From assembly GCF_014266025.1 (NCBI RefSeq), contig NZ_JACMYC010000014.1, positions 1 to 64,000 on the forward strand: DNA of 64,000 nt, given 5' to 3'. This stretch comes from Nocardioides deserti. Its GTDB lineage: Bacteria; Actinomycetota; Actinomycetes; Propionibacteriales; Nocardioidaceae. The position numbers and the translations under genes are program-made. Below are positions 50,122-58,350 of this stretch, in pieces (within the stretch, counting starts at the first letter, position 1; every line of letters starts with the position of its first letter). The notes beneath the pieces were generated by a model that saw only the letters and a list, made by a program, of their open reading frames with translations, was not told the origin of the DNA and ran no database searches.

Positions 50122-50913
50122 TCAGAGGTGCGCGGTGCCGTTGGCCCAGGTCTCGGGGCGCAGCACCGGGGAGTCGAGATGTCCCGACTTCTTGATCACC
50201 GCCAGGAACGACTTCAGGTGGCGGTCCATGGCCTCGGACGCTCGCTCGGGGTCACGGGCGGCGATGCTCTCGGCGATGTCGACGTGGGCGCCGCGCGCGA
50301 CGCAGACGTCGTTGTGGGACAGGCCCGCCTGGGGCGTGTGCCAGGCCGCGATGTTGAGGACGTAGCCCATCGTCACGCGGTAGAACTCGTTGTCGCACGA
50401 GTCGGCGATGAGGTTGTGGAAGGAGACCACGCCCTCGACGGTCTCCTGCTCCTCGTCCTCCGTGGCCCGGAACATCGCTGCGATCTGCTCCTCCGTGGCG
50501 TTGGTCGCGGCGAGCGCGGCGGTCGCGCACTCGACCACCCGGCGGAAGTGGAACAGGTCGCCGAGCGTGGCGTCGGAGAGCGCGAGCAGCACGGCGATCG
50601 ACCGCGTCGCCTGGGAGACGTCGGGTCGGCTGACCCGGACGCCGCCGTAGGGGCCGCGGCGGGTCGTGATCAGGCCCTCCGACTCGAGGAGCCGGAGCGC
50701 CTCGCGCACGGTGCCCCGGCTGTACCCGGTCCGCTCGATCAAGTCGCTCTCACTGGGCAGGTCACGGCCCTCGGGCATCTTCGTGACCACGATCTGGTTG
50801 CGGAGCTCCTCGGCCAGCACGGCCGACGCCTTCGGCAGCTTGGTCTTCGGCCAGGGCGGCCGGTCGATCTGGTCGGCGCTGATCAGCTGCCGCCCGCTGA
50901 GTTCAGGGGTCAT
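50122..50913 (-). CDS. GntR/FadR-family regulator (FCD domain)
   Basis: The 263-residue regulator has an N-terminal winged helix (SESDLIERTGYSRGTVREAL) and a helical FCD ligand domain, with the likely metal or ligand histidines in VSFHNLIADS, GAHVDIAES and MDRHLKSFL. FCD members usually repress a catabolic operon and release DNA on binding the pathway's organic-acid or sugar-acid substrate. Being inside the opp-amidase operon, it is the best candidate regulator of the island. The first ~25 residues are an unusual basic, Pro-rich lead-in. Confidence 0.92.
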   Translation of the reverse strand: MTPELSGRQLISADQIDRPPWPKTKLPKASAVLAEELRNQIVVTKMPEGRDLPSESDLIERTGYSRGTVREALRLLESEGLITTRRGPYGGVRVSRPDVSQATRSIAVLLALSDATLGDLFHFRRVVECATAALAATNATEEQIAAMFRATEDEEQETVEGVVSFHNLIADSCDNEFYRVTMGYVLNIAAWHTPQAGLSHNDVCVARGAHVDIAESIAARDPERASEAMDRHLKSFLAVIKKSGHLDSPVLRPETWANGTAHL

Positions 50914-50959
50914 CGTTGGCTCCTCGGTCCACCGTTGAGCGATCGGTCCGGCCGAGCAC

Positions 50960-52186
50960 TCATGACGTCGCGCCGTCCGGGCGCATCTCCCGGATCATCT
51001 CCTGCGAGACCCCCAGAGCCTGAAGCACGGCTGCAGTGTCGGCCCCCAGTTGCGGCGGGCCGGAGGTGATCTCGAGAGCTGCTCCGTCGAGCCGCAGCGG
51101 TGTGCGCACCTGCGGGACGCCGTCGACGTCGACCACCATCCGTTCGGAGATGACCGGGTCGGCGAAGACCTCGGGGATGGTGTTGACGGGCGCGACCGGG
51201 ACGTCGGCCGACTCGAGCACGTCCAGCCAGTGGCCCCGCCCGCCGGTCCGCAGCCGGCTCTCCAGCTCGGCGACCAGCTCGTCGCGGTGGGTGACGCGGC
51301 CACGGTTGTCCGCGAAGCGCGGATCGTTGCCGAGCTCGGGCGCCCCGAGCGCGGCGGCGAACCGGCGGAAGTGCCGGTCGGTGCCGACGGCGACCGCGAT
51401 CGGCTCGTCCGCGGTCGCGAGCGTCTCGTACGGAGCGATGCTCGGGTGCTGATTGCCGAAGAGCGCCGGCTCCTTGCCGGCCACGAGCCAGCCGGAGGCC
51501 ATGTTGGCCAGCATGGAGATCTGGGCGTCGAGCAGCGAGATCTCGACGTGCCGGCCCCGGCCCGTGCGGTCCCGCTCGCTCAGCGAGCTGACGATGCCGA
51601 GCGCCGCGAAGACGCCGGCGAACAGGTCGGTCACCGCAACGCCCACCCGGGTCGGGCTGCCGCCCTTGGCGCCCGTGATCGACATCAATCCGCCCATCGC
51701 CTGGGCGAGGAAGTCGAAGCCGGGCCGGCCGGCGTAGGCGTTGTCGGAGCCGAAGCCGGAGATGGTGGCCGTCACGACGCGCGGGTTGTCGCGCGCGATC
51801 GCAGCGCGGTCCAGGCCGAAGGCCTCCATCCGGCCGGGCAGGAAGTTGTCGATCACCACGTCGGCGTGTGCGGCCAGGCGGCGTGCGACCCGTGCGCCCG
51901 CGGCACTCGCCAGGTCGAGGGCCACCGAGCGCTTGTTGTGGTTGACCGCCATGAAGTACGACGCCGTGCCGTCCGCCGCGAACGGGGGACCCCAGTGCCG
52001 GGTCTCGTCGCCTCGCGACGGCGACTCGACCTTGATGACGTCCGCGCCGAGGTCGGCGAGATTCATGGTCGCGTAGGGGCCGGCCAGGATCCGGGTCAGG
52101 TCGAGCACGCGCACGCCCGACAGCGGACCGGGACGGGCCTCGCCGGCGGGCCAGCCACCGTCGAGCGGACCCGGCTCGCCGGTCAT
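50960..52186 (-). CDS. CaiB/BaiF-family (class III) CoA-transferase
   Basis: The 408-residue protein has the class III opening (GVRVLDLTRILAGPYATMNLADLGADVIKVE), the nucleophilic Asp187 (VAVTDLFAG) and the FDFLAQAMGGLMSITG block. It would move CoA from succinyl-CoA or similar onto an organic acid. With the glutaryl-CoA dehydrogenase gene at 62906 in the same island, transfer to glutarate or a related dicarboxylate is a reasonable guess. Its start overlaps the oppF stop by four bases. Confidence 0.9.
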   Translation of the reverse strand: MTGEPGPLDGGWPAGEARPGPLSGVRVLDLTRILAGPYATMNLADLGADVIKVESPSRGDETRHWGPPFAADGTASYFMAVNHNKRSVALDLASAAGARVARRLAAHADVVIDNFLPGRMEAFGLDRAAIARDNPRVVTATISGFGSDNAYAGRPGFDFLAQAMGGLMSITGAKGGSPTRVGVAVTDLFAGVFAALGIVSSLSERDRTGRGRHVEISLLDAQISMLANMASGWLVAGKEPALFGNQHPSIAPYETLATADEPIAVAVGTDRHFRRFAAALGAPELGNDPRFADNRGRVTHRDELVAELESRLRTGGRGHWLDVLESADVPVAPVNTIPEVFADPVISERMVVDVDGVPQVRTPLRLDGAALEITSGPPQLGADTAAVLQALGVSQEMIREMRPDGATS

Positions 52187-53202
52187 CGGGCGGCCTGGCC
52201 GGCGACCAGCTCAGCCATGCCGGGCTGCGCGAAGTGGCACGCGACCATGTGCTCCTCGCCGTCGGTGCCGATGTCGCGCCAGGCGGGCACCTCCGCGGCG
52301 CAGACGTCCTGCGCGAGCGGGCAGCGCGTGCGGAACACGCAGCCGCTGGGCGGGTTCAGCGGGCTGGGCACGTCGCCCTGCAGCAGGATGTGCTCGCGGT
52401 TGCGCTCGATGTCGGGGTCCGGCACCGGCACCGCCGACATCAGGGCCACGGTGTAGGGGTGCTGCGGGTCGTTGTAGACGGTGTCGCGCGAGGCCAGCTC
52501 CATCGGGCGTCCGAGGTACATCACCAGGATCCGGTCGGAGATGTGGTGCACGGCGGAGAGGTCGTGGGAGATGAAGAGGTAGGACAGGTCCCGCGCGCGC
52601 TGCAGCTCCCGGAAGAGGTTGAGGACCTGAGCGCGGATCGAGACGTCGAGGGCCGCGGTCGGTTCGTCGCAGATGATCAGGTCCGGCTCGACGGCCAGGG
52701 CCCGAGCGATGCCGACGCGTTGGCGCTGCCCGCCGGAGAACTCGTGCGGATAGCGGTCCAGCGCCGACTCCGGCATGCCGACCAGGCCGAGCAGCTCGGC
52801 TGCGCGGGCACGGTGCTCGGACCTGGGGACCGTGTCGTGCACCAGGAGCGGCTCGGCGACGATCTGGCCGACCGTCATCCGCATGTTCAGCGAGGAGGTC
52901 GGGTCCTGGAAGACCATCTGGGTGCGTCGGCGGGCGGCGCGCACTTGGTTCGCCTTGAGCGTGGTGAGGTCCTGGCCCTCCAGCATGATCGAGCCGGAGG
53001 TCGCCTTGACCAGGCCCTGGATGGCCAGCCCGGTGGTCGACTTGCCGCAGCCGGACTCGCCCACGACTCCGAGTGTCTCGCCGTAGCCGATGGTGAAGTC
53101 GAGGCCGTCGACGGCCTTGACGACACCGCGGCCGCCGCGGGCGCCAGCCTTCGCCTTGAAGTGCACGGAGAGGTCCCGGACCTCGAGCAGTGTGTCAGCC
53201 AT
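52183..53202 (-). CDS. oligopeptide/dipeptide ABC transporter ATP-binding protein (OppF type)
   Basis: The 339-residue ATPase has Walker A GESGCGKSTTG, Q-loop VFQDPTSSLN, signature LSGGQ (as FSGGQRQR) and Walker B LIICDEPTAALDVS. The C-terminal oligopeptide-transporter extension carries the CVFRTRCPLAQDVC cysteine cluster. It pairs with the OppD-type ATPase encoded just upstream (8-base overlap) to energise import by OppBC. Walker and signature motifs are complete. Confidence 0.93.
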   Translation of the reverse strand: MADTLLEVRDLSVHFKAKAGARGGRGVVKAVDGLDFTIGYGETLGVVGESGCGKSTTGLAIQGLVKATSGSIMLEGQDLTTLKANQVRAARRRTQMVFQDPTSSLNMRMTVGQIVAEPLLVHDTVPRSEHRARAAELLGLVGMPESALDRYPHEFSGGQRQRVGIARALAVEPDLIICDEPTAALDVSIRAQVLNLFRELQRARDLSYLFISHDLSAVHHISDRILVMYLGRPMELASRDTVYNDPQHPYTVALMSAVPVPDPDIERNREHILLQGDVPSPLNPPSGCVFRTRCPLAQDVCAAEVPAWRDIGTDGEEHMVACHFAQPGMAELVAGQAAR

Positions 53203-54235
53203 GGTTCCTCGCCTCGTCTGCTGCGGCGAAGCACGCCGCCTCGTGTCGGGGTGCGACCGTCACCAGCTCGGGTCGGCGGGCCAGGCCGCGCTCGTCGCGC
53301 ACGTCGCAGCGTGCGTAGAACGGGCACCCGGCCGGCAGGTCGACCAGGCTCGGCGGCAGGCCAGGGATCGAGACCAGGTCCCCCCGGTCGGGGTCGCGCA
53401 GCCGCGGCACCGAGCCGAGGAGTGCACGTGTGTAGGGATGGCGCGGGTCGTGGAAGATGTCGCGGGCGGGCCCCTGCTCGATGACCGACCCGGCGTACAT
53501 GACGGCCACGCGGTCCGCCAGCCCGGCGACGACCCCGAGGTCGTGGGAGACCCAGACGACCGAGAGGTCCTCGAAGGACCGCACGAGCTCGAGGATCTGC
53601 GCCTGCACGGTGACGTCCAGCGCCGTCGTCGGCTCGTCGGCGATGAGGACCTTCGGCTCGCCGGCGAGCGCCATCGCGATCATCGCGCGCTGGCGCATCC
53701 CGCCCGAGAGCTGGTGGGGATACTGGTCCACCCGTTGCCGCGGGTCGGGGACACCGACCCGCTCCAGCATCTCGATGGACAGTGCGTGCGCCGCCTTCTT
53801 CGACAGCCCGCGGTGGCGGCGGACCCCCTCGCTGATCTGGCGTCCGATCGTGAGGACGGGGTTGAAGGCGCTCAGGGAGTCCTGGAAGACCATGGAGATG
53901 TCCCGGCCCAGGACGTCACGCAGGCCACGGCGCGAGAGCGCCAGCAGGTCCACGCCGTCGAGCAAGACCTTCCCGCCGGTCGTGCGCGACGGGGGAGTGG
54001 GCAGCAGGCCGAGAGCGGCCAGGAGCGTGGCGGTCTTGCCCGACCCGGACTCGCCGACGATAGCCAGGCACTCGCCGGCAGCGACGGAGAAGCTGACGTG
54101 GTTGACCGCCTTCGCCACGCCGGCGCTGGTGCGGAACTCCACCTGGAGGTCCTGGACCTCGAAGACCGGAGCCCCGGGGGCGCGCCCCTCGGGGGACGGC
54201 TGGAGGGTGAGCTCGAGGGAGGGGTGGGCGCTCAT
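53195..54235 (-). CDS. oligopeptide/dipeptide ABC transporter ATP-binding protein (OppD type)
   Basis: The 346-residue ATPase has Walker A GESGSGKTAT, Q-loop MVFQDSLSAFN, signature LSGGMRQRAMIAMAL and Walker B VLIADEPTTALDVT. The C-terminal extension GLPPSLVDLPAGCPFYARC is typical of OppD/DppD. It overlaps oppC by four bases and oppF by eight, so expression is tightly coupled. Confidence 0.93.
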   Translation of the reverse strand: MSAHPSLELTLQPSPEGRAPGAPVFEVQDLQVEFRTSAGVAKAVNHVSFSVAAGECLAIVGESGSGKTATLLAALGLLPTPPSRTTGGKVLLDGVDLLALSRRGLRDVLGRDISMVFQDSLSAFNPVLTIGRQISEGVRRHRGLSKKAAHALSIEMLERVGVPDPRQRVDQYPHQLSGGMRQRAMIAMALAGEPKVLIADEPTTALDVTVQAQILELVRSFEDLSVVWVSHDLGVVAGLADRVAVMYAGSVIEQGPARDIFHDPRHPYTRALLGSVPRLRDPDRGDLVSIPGLPPSLVDLPAGCPFYARCDVRDERGLARRPELVTVAPRHEAACFAAADEARNHG

Positions 54236-55251
54236 GCCGCGCGCTCACCTGCCTTGCCCAGGAGCGTGCGGCGCAGCATCCGCGACGTGGCGCCGCCGCC
54301 TCTCGTCCGCTGGGTCCGCATCTGTGGGTCGAACCGGTCTCGCATCGCGTCTCCGATGAAGTTGAAGGCCAGCACCATCGAGAGGATGGCGATGCCCGGG
54401 AACAGCCCCAGCCACCAGCTGTCGATGCGCGACTGGGCCTCGCTGACCATGGCGCCCCACTCGGGCGTCGGGGGCACGGCGCCCACGCCGATGAAGCTGA
54501 GCCCGGCGGCCAGGAGGATCACCATCCCGAGGTCGACGGTGGCCTTGACGAGGATGGGCTGCAGCCCGAAGGGCAGGACGTGCACCCGGAAGATCCGCGC
54601 CCGCGAGCAGCCGATGGACTGCGCTGCCAGGACGTGCAGGTTGTTGCGGATCGACAGCACCTGCCCTCGCATCAGGCGTGTGTACTCCGGCCAGGTGACG
54701 GCCGCAATCGCGATGACGACGTTGGTCGTGCTGGGACCGAGGGCTGCAGCGATGGCGAGGGCCAAGACGATCGCGGGGAAGGACAGGACGATGTCGCTGA
54801 TCCGCATGACGACCTCGTCGACCAGGCCACCGAGGAAGCCGGCCACCGCTCCGATGAGGCACCCGATCGCGACCGAGACCGCCACCGTCACCAACGCGAT
54901 GGGCAGGGAGAGGCGCGCGCCGTGCATCACCCGGGCGAAGACGTCGCGGCCGAGGTTGTCGGTGCCGAACCAGTGCTCGCCACTCGGCGGAGCCAGGCGG
55001 CCCTGGAGGTCCTGGTCGGTCACCGGGTCGAAGGGCGTCCACCACGGCACCGTCAGCGCGACCAGGACCCAGATGACCACGATCGTGACGCCGATGTTGA
55101 ACGCCAGTCGCCCGCCGCCGCCCTCGAGCCGGTCCGCCTTCAGGGCGAGCGTCGGCGTGACCGGAGCAGTCGACATCGTCTCGCCTCGGCCGGTGACCGC
55201 GACGGGCGAGCCCGGGTCGGAGGCGTCGCCGGGACGCTGGATGTCGGTCAT
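54232..55251 (-). CDS. oligopeptide ABC transporter permease (OppC type)
   Basis: The 339-residue permease has a cytoplasmic lead-in of ~35 residues, a first transmembrane helix (NIGVTIVVIWVLVAL), a periplasmic loop with HWFGTDNLGRDVFARVMHG (the OppC hallmark), and five more helices. The EAA loop is in the VLAAQSIGCSRARIFRVHVLP region. ATG 55251 lies one base after the oppB stop. An internal ATG at 55176 would shorten the lead-in but break the coupling. Confidence 0.92.
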   Translation of the reverse strand: MTDIQRPGDASDPGSPVAVTGRGETMSTAPVTPTLALKADRLEGGGGRLAFNIGVTIVVIWVLVALTVPWWTPFDPVTDQDLQGRLAPPSGEHWFGTDNLGRDVFARVMHGARLSLPIALVTVAVSVAIGCLIGAVAGFLGGLVDEVVMRISDIVLSFPAIVLALAIAAALGPSTTNVVIAIAAVTWPEYTRLMRGQVLSIRNNLHVLAAQSIGCSRARIFRVHVLPFGLQPILVKATVDLGMVILLAAGLSFIGVGAVPPTPEWGAMVSEAQSRIDSWWLGLFPGIAILSMVLAFNFIGDAMRDRFDPQMRTQRTRGGGATSRMLRRTLLGKAGERAA

Positions 55252-55252
55252 G

Positions 55253-56278
55253 TCATTCCCCCAGCCTGATCCGCGGATCCAGGGCCGCGTAGATGATGTC
55301 CACCACCGCGTTGGTGACGACGTAGACGGCGCCGATGAGGACGGTGACGCCGAGGATCGCCTGGTAGTCCAGCGCCTTGGCTGCGTCGACCGCGTAGCGT
55401 CCGATGCCGGGCCAGGAGAAGACCGTCTCGGTCAGCACGGCCCCGGCGAGCAGCCCTCCGATGGCCAGGCCGAGGACGGTCACGGTCGGGATCAGGGCGT
55501 TGGGCAGGATGTGGAACTGCAGCAGGGTCCGGGCCGAGACGCCCTTGGAGCGCGCGGTGACCAGGTGCGGCGCTCGCAGGACCTCGAGCATCGAGGCACG
55601 CGTCATGCGGGCCAGCAAGCCCAGGAAGAACGAGCCGAGGACGCACGCGGGCAGCAAGAGGTGCGACATCGCGTTCCACATCGTCGCGAAGTCACCGGTG
55701 ACCAGGGCGTCGAAGGTGTAGAGCCCGGTGATGTGGGTCGGCGGGTCGAAGCCGCGACCGAGACGCCCCTCCGGTCCCGGCAGGATCTGGAACCGCAGGT
55801 AGAAGACCTGGAGACCGATGATCCCGAGCCAGAACACCGGGACACCGGAGGCGACCAGAGCGATCGTGCGCACCACCAGGTCGGGCCACTTGTTGTGGTA
55901 GAAGGCGGCGACCGAGCCGAGGATGATCCCGGCGGTGCCCGCGACCACGATGGCGGCGAGCGCCAGCTCGATCGTCGCGGGGAAGAACTCGACGAGGTCG
56001 TCGGCCACTCCGCGTCGGGTCAGTGTCGACTGCCCCAGGTCGCCGGTGACGAGGTGCTGGAGGTAGATCCAGAACCTCTCGTGGATCGGCTGGTCCAGGC
56101 CCCACTCCCGCTCGTACGTCGCGCGGGCGACCGGGTCGCTGCCGCCGACGTCACCGAGGATCCGTGCGAGCGGGTCGCCCGGGAGGTAGTTCGCCAGCAC
56201 GAAGGCGATCACCAGCAACCCGAAGAGGGTGGGGATCGCCAGCAGCAGGCGTCGCGTCGCGAACCGTACGAGTCCCAC
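55253..56278 (-). CDS. oligopeptide ABC transporter permease (OppB type)
   Basis: The 341-residue permease starts with the classic OppB helix (RLLLAIPTLFGLLVIAFVL) and the DPLARILG segment. It has six transmembrane helices, and the EAA loop is in TARSKGVSARTLLQFHILPNA. GTG 56278 has GGAGGG 7 bases upstream. It is the first gene of an eight-gene operon (oppBCDF, CoA-transferase, gntR, SDR, amidase) that ends at 47132. Confidence 0.93.
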   Translation of the reverse strand: MGLVRFATRRLLLAIPTLFGLLVIAFVLANYLPGDPLARILGDVGGSDPVARATYEREWGLDQPIHERFWIYLQHLVTGDLGQSTLTRRGVADDLVEFFPATIELALAAIVVAGTAGIILGSVAAFYHNKWPDLVVRTIALVASGVPVFWLGIIGLQVFYLRFQILPGPEGRLGRGFDPPTHITGLYTFDALVTGDFATMWNAMSHLLLPACVLGSFFLGLLARMTRASMLEVLRAPHLVTARSKGVSARTLLQFHILPNALIPTVTVLGLAIGGLLAGAVLTETVFSWPGIGRYAVDAAKALDYQAILGVTVLIGAVYVVTNAVVDIIYAALDPRIRLGE

Positions 56279-56289
56279 GTGGTTGCCCT

Positions 56290-56335
56290 CCGACTGACCA
56301 TAGAATTCGTAGATTGATTATCCTATAGTGGGGTG
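56290..56335. promoter_or_regulatory. A/T-rich divergent promoter/operator region
   Basis: The 135-base gap between oppB and the transketolase gene contains an A/T-rich core (ccatagaattcgtag then attgattatcctatagtgg). TATAGT (56323-56328) and TATCCT suit a + strand -10, and minus-strand TATGGT or TAGGAT suits oppB. The arms ccatag and ctatag(t)gg form an imperfect inverted repeat that could be an operator. Confidence 0.45.
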
Positions 56336-56413
56336 ACCCAGACCATAAGTCAACGTCGACGCGACGCTGGCCCACATGAGCTGCGGACCCGATTCCACCA
56401 GCCAGGAGGTCCT

Positions 56414-57289
56414 GTGCGGCACCGAGAAGAACCGCGAGACACCGAGCCCGACCTCGCGCACCTGCAGGACCGCGCCCGGTTCATCCGTAGCGAGACCGTA
56501 CGCCTGGCTGCGATCGCCGGAGCCGGCCACTACACGTCGGTGTTCTCGATCGCCGAGATCCTCTCGACCCTCTACTACCGGCAGCTGCACCTGGATCCGC
56601 AGGACCCGCGCGACCCCGATCGCGACCGGGTGGTGCTCAGCAAGGGTCACGCGGCCATTGGTCTCTACCCGGTGCTGGCGGACCTCGGCTACTTCGACCC
56701 GACCCTGCTGGACACCTACACCCGCTTGGGGTCGCCGTTCGGCGACCACCCCGACATGAAGAAGGTGCCGGGGATCGACTTCAGCTCCGGATCGCTGGGC
56801 CACGGGCTCTCGATCGGCGTCGGCATGGCGCTGGGCGCCCGACTGGCGAGCAGGTCCTACCGCACCTGGGTGCTTCTCGGTGACGCGGAGCTCAACGAGG
56901 GGCAGGTCTGGGAAGCGGCCATGAGCGCCGCGCACTTCGGGCTCGGAAACCTCGTGGCCCTCATCGATAACAATCAACTCGGCATCGACGGGATGACGCG
57001 CGACACGATGGCCGTCGAGCCCCTGCGCGAGCGCTTCGAGAGCTTCGGGTGGGAGGTCCAGCGCGTCGACGGACACGACGTGCCGGCCCTCCTGGCGGCC
57101 TACGACGCCCTCCCCGGCACGTCGCACACCGCGCCGCAGGCGATCATCGCCGACACGGTGAAGGGCCGCGGCGTCCGTGCGATGGAGTACAGCCCCGACT
57201 GGCACGTCGGCAACCTGGTCGGCGAGGACTACGACGACGTCATGGCAGAGATCGCTGCCGGGCTCAAGCCGCTGGAGGCACGTTCATGA
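56414..57289 (+). CDS. transketolase, N-terminal (thiamine diphosphate-binding) subunit
   Basis: The 291-residue protein is the first half of a split transketolase: RVVLSKGHAAIGLYPVLADLG (substrate and cofactor histidine region), GSLGHGLSIGVGMALGARL, and the Mg/ThDP motif GDAELNEGQVWEAAMSAA ... NNQLG. GTG 56414 is chosen for the AGGAGG three bases before; the frame is open further upstream. The stop overlaps the C-terminal subunit gene (ATGA). Together they would transfer two-carbon ketol units between sugar phosphates. Confidence 0.92.
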   Translation: MRHREEPRDTEPDLAHLQDRARFIRSETVRLAAIAGAGHYTSVFSIAEILSTLYYRQLHLDPQDPRDPDRDRVVLSKGHAAIGLYPVLADLGYFDPTLLDTYTRLGSPFGDHPDMKKVPGIDFSSGSLGHGLSIGVGMALGARLASRSYRTWVLLGDAELNEGQVWEAAMSAAHFGLGNLVALIDNNQLGIDGMTRDTMAVEPLRERFESFGWEVQRVDGHDVPALLAAYDALPGTSHTAPQAIIADTVKGRGVRAMEYSPDWHVGNLVGEDYDDVMAEIAAGLKPLEARS

Positions 57290-58350
57290 GCGACCAGGAC
57301 ACGACCACCCTCCCCGAGGGGACGACCGACACGGACGCGCAGGACCAGTCCGACATCTTCAACGGCACCGGGCAGGCGGGCCTGCGGAACGCGCGGTCCT
57401 CGGACGGGAACGACGTCCGGGCCATCCCCGCCTTCGTCTTCGGCGAGGAGCTCGCCGACCTGGCCGACGTCGACCCGCGGGTGGTCGTGCTGACCGCCGA
57501 CCTGGCGCGGGCCAACCGGGCCGTCGACTTCGCCGAGCGCCACCCGGACCGCTTCTTCAACGTGGGCATCGCCGAGAAGAACATGATCACCGTGGCCGCC
57601 GGGCTCGCCTCGTGCGGCTACGTCCCGTTCGCGGCGACCTTCGCGTCCTTCGCGGCGCTGCTCGGTTGCGAGCAGATCCGAACCGACTGCGCCTACCCGC
57701 AGATGCCGGTCCGGGTGGTGGGCCACCACTCCGGCATCTCGATGGGGTTCTACGGCACCAGCCACCACAGCCCCGAGGACCTCGGCATCATGCGCACCAT
57801 CGCGGACCTGACGGTGGTCTGCGCGACGGACGCCCAGCACCTGCGGGCGCTCCTGCGTGCCAGCCTGGACCACCCGGCCGCGATGTACCTGCGCCTCGGG
57901 CGGGGCCGGGACCGCGACGTGTACGACGAGGTGCCGGAGCTGACGATCGGCAAGGCGATCACCGTGCGGCCGGGCAAGGACCTGACGATCATCGCCACCG
58001 GCTCGGAGGTGGAGCCCTCGCTGCGCGCGGCGGAGAGCCTCGCCGCCGAGGGGCACGACGTCAGCGTCCTCGACATGTTCACGATCAGCCCGCTCGACAC
58101 CGAGGCGGTGCTCTCCGCCGCGGCGCGGACCGGCGCCGTCCTCACGGTCGAGGAGGCCAACGTCACCAACGGTCTCGGCACGGCCGTGGCCGAGTGCCTG
58201 TTCCAGTCCGGGCTGGGCCAGCCCGTCCGCTTCCGCAAGCTAGGCATTCCCGATGCCTACGTGCCCGTCGGGCCACCGGCAGCGCTCTACGCCCACTACG
58301 GGCTCGACGCCGCCGGGATCACGAAGACCGCGAAGGAGATGCTCCGATGA
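57286..58350 (+). CDS. transketolase, C-terminal subunit
   Basis: The 354-residue second half has the pyrimidine-binding domain with the catalytic glutamate in FNVGIAEKNMI and the GHHSGISMGFYGTSHHS loop. The C-terminal regulatory-like domain includes IIATGSEVEPSLRAAESLAAEG. A disordered, acidic lead-in of ~40 residues is unusual. ATG 57286 overlaps the upstream stop by four bases and its own stop overlaps the aminotransferase start. The housekeeping transketolase is normally one polypeptide, so this split enzyme probably serves a dedicated pathway. Confidence 0.92.
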   Translation: MSDQDTTTLPEGTTDTDAQDQSDIFNGTGQAGLRNARSSDGNDVRAIPAFVFGEELADLADVDPRVVVLTADLARANRAVDFAERHPDRFFNVGIAEKNMITVAAGLASCGYVPFAATFASFAALLGCEQIRTDCAYPQMPVRVVGHHSGISMGFYGTSHHSPEDLGIMRTIADLTVVCATDAQHLRALLRASLDHPAAMYLRLGRGRDRDVYDEVPELTIGKAITVRPGKDLTIIATGSEVEPSLRAAESLAAEGHDVSVLDMFTISPLDTEAVLSAAARTGAVLTVEEANVTNGLGTAVAECLFQSGLGQPVRFRKLGIPDAYVPVGPPAALYAHYGLDAAGITKTAKEMLR

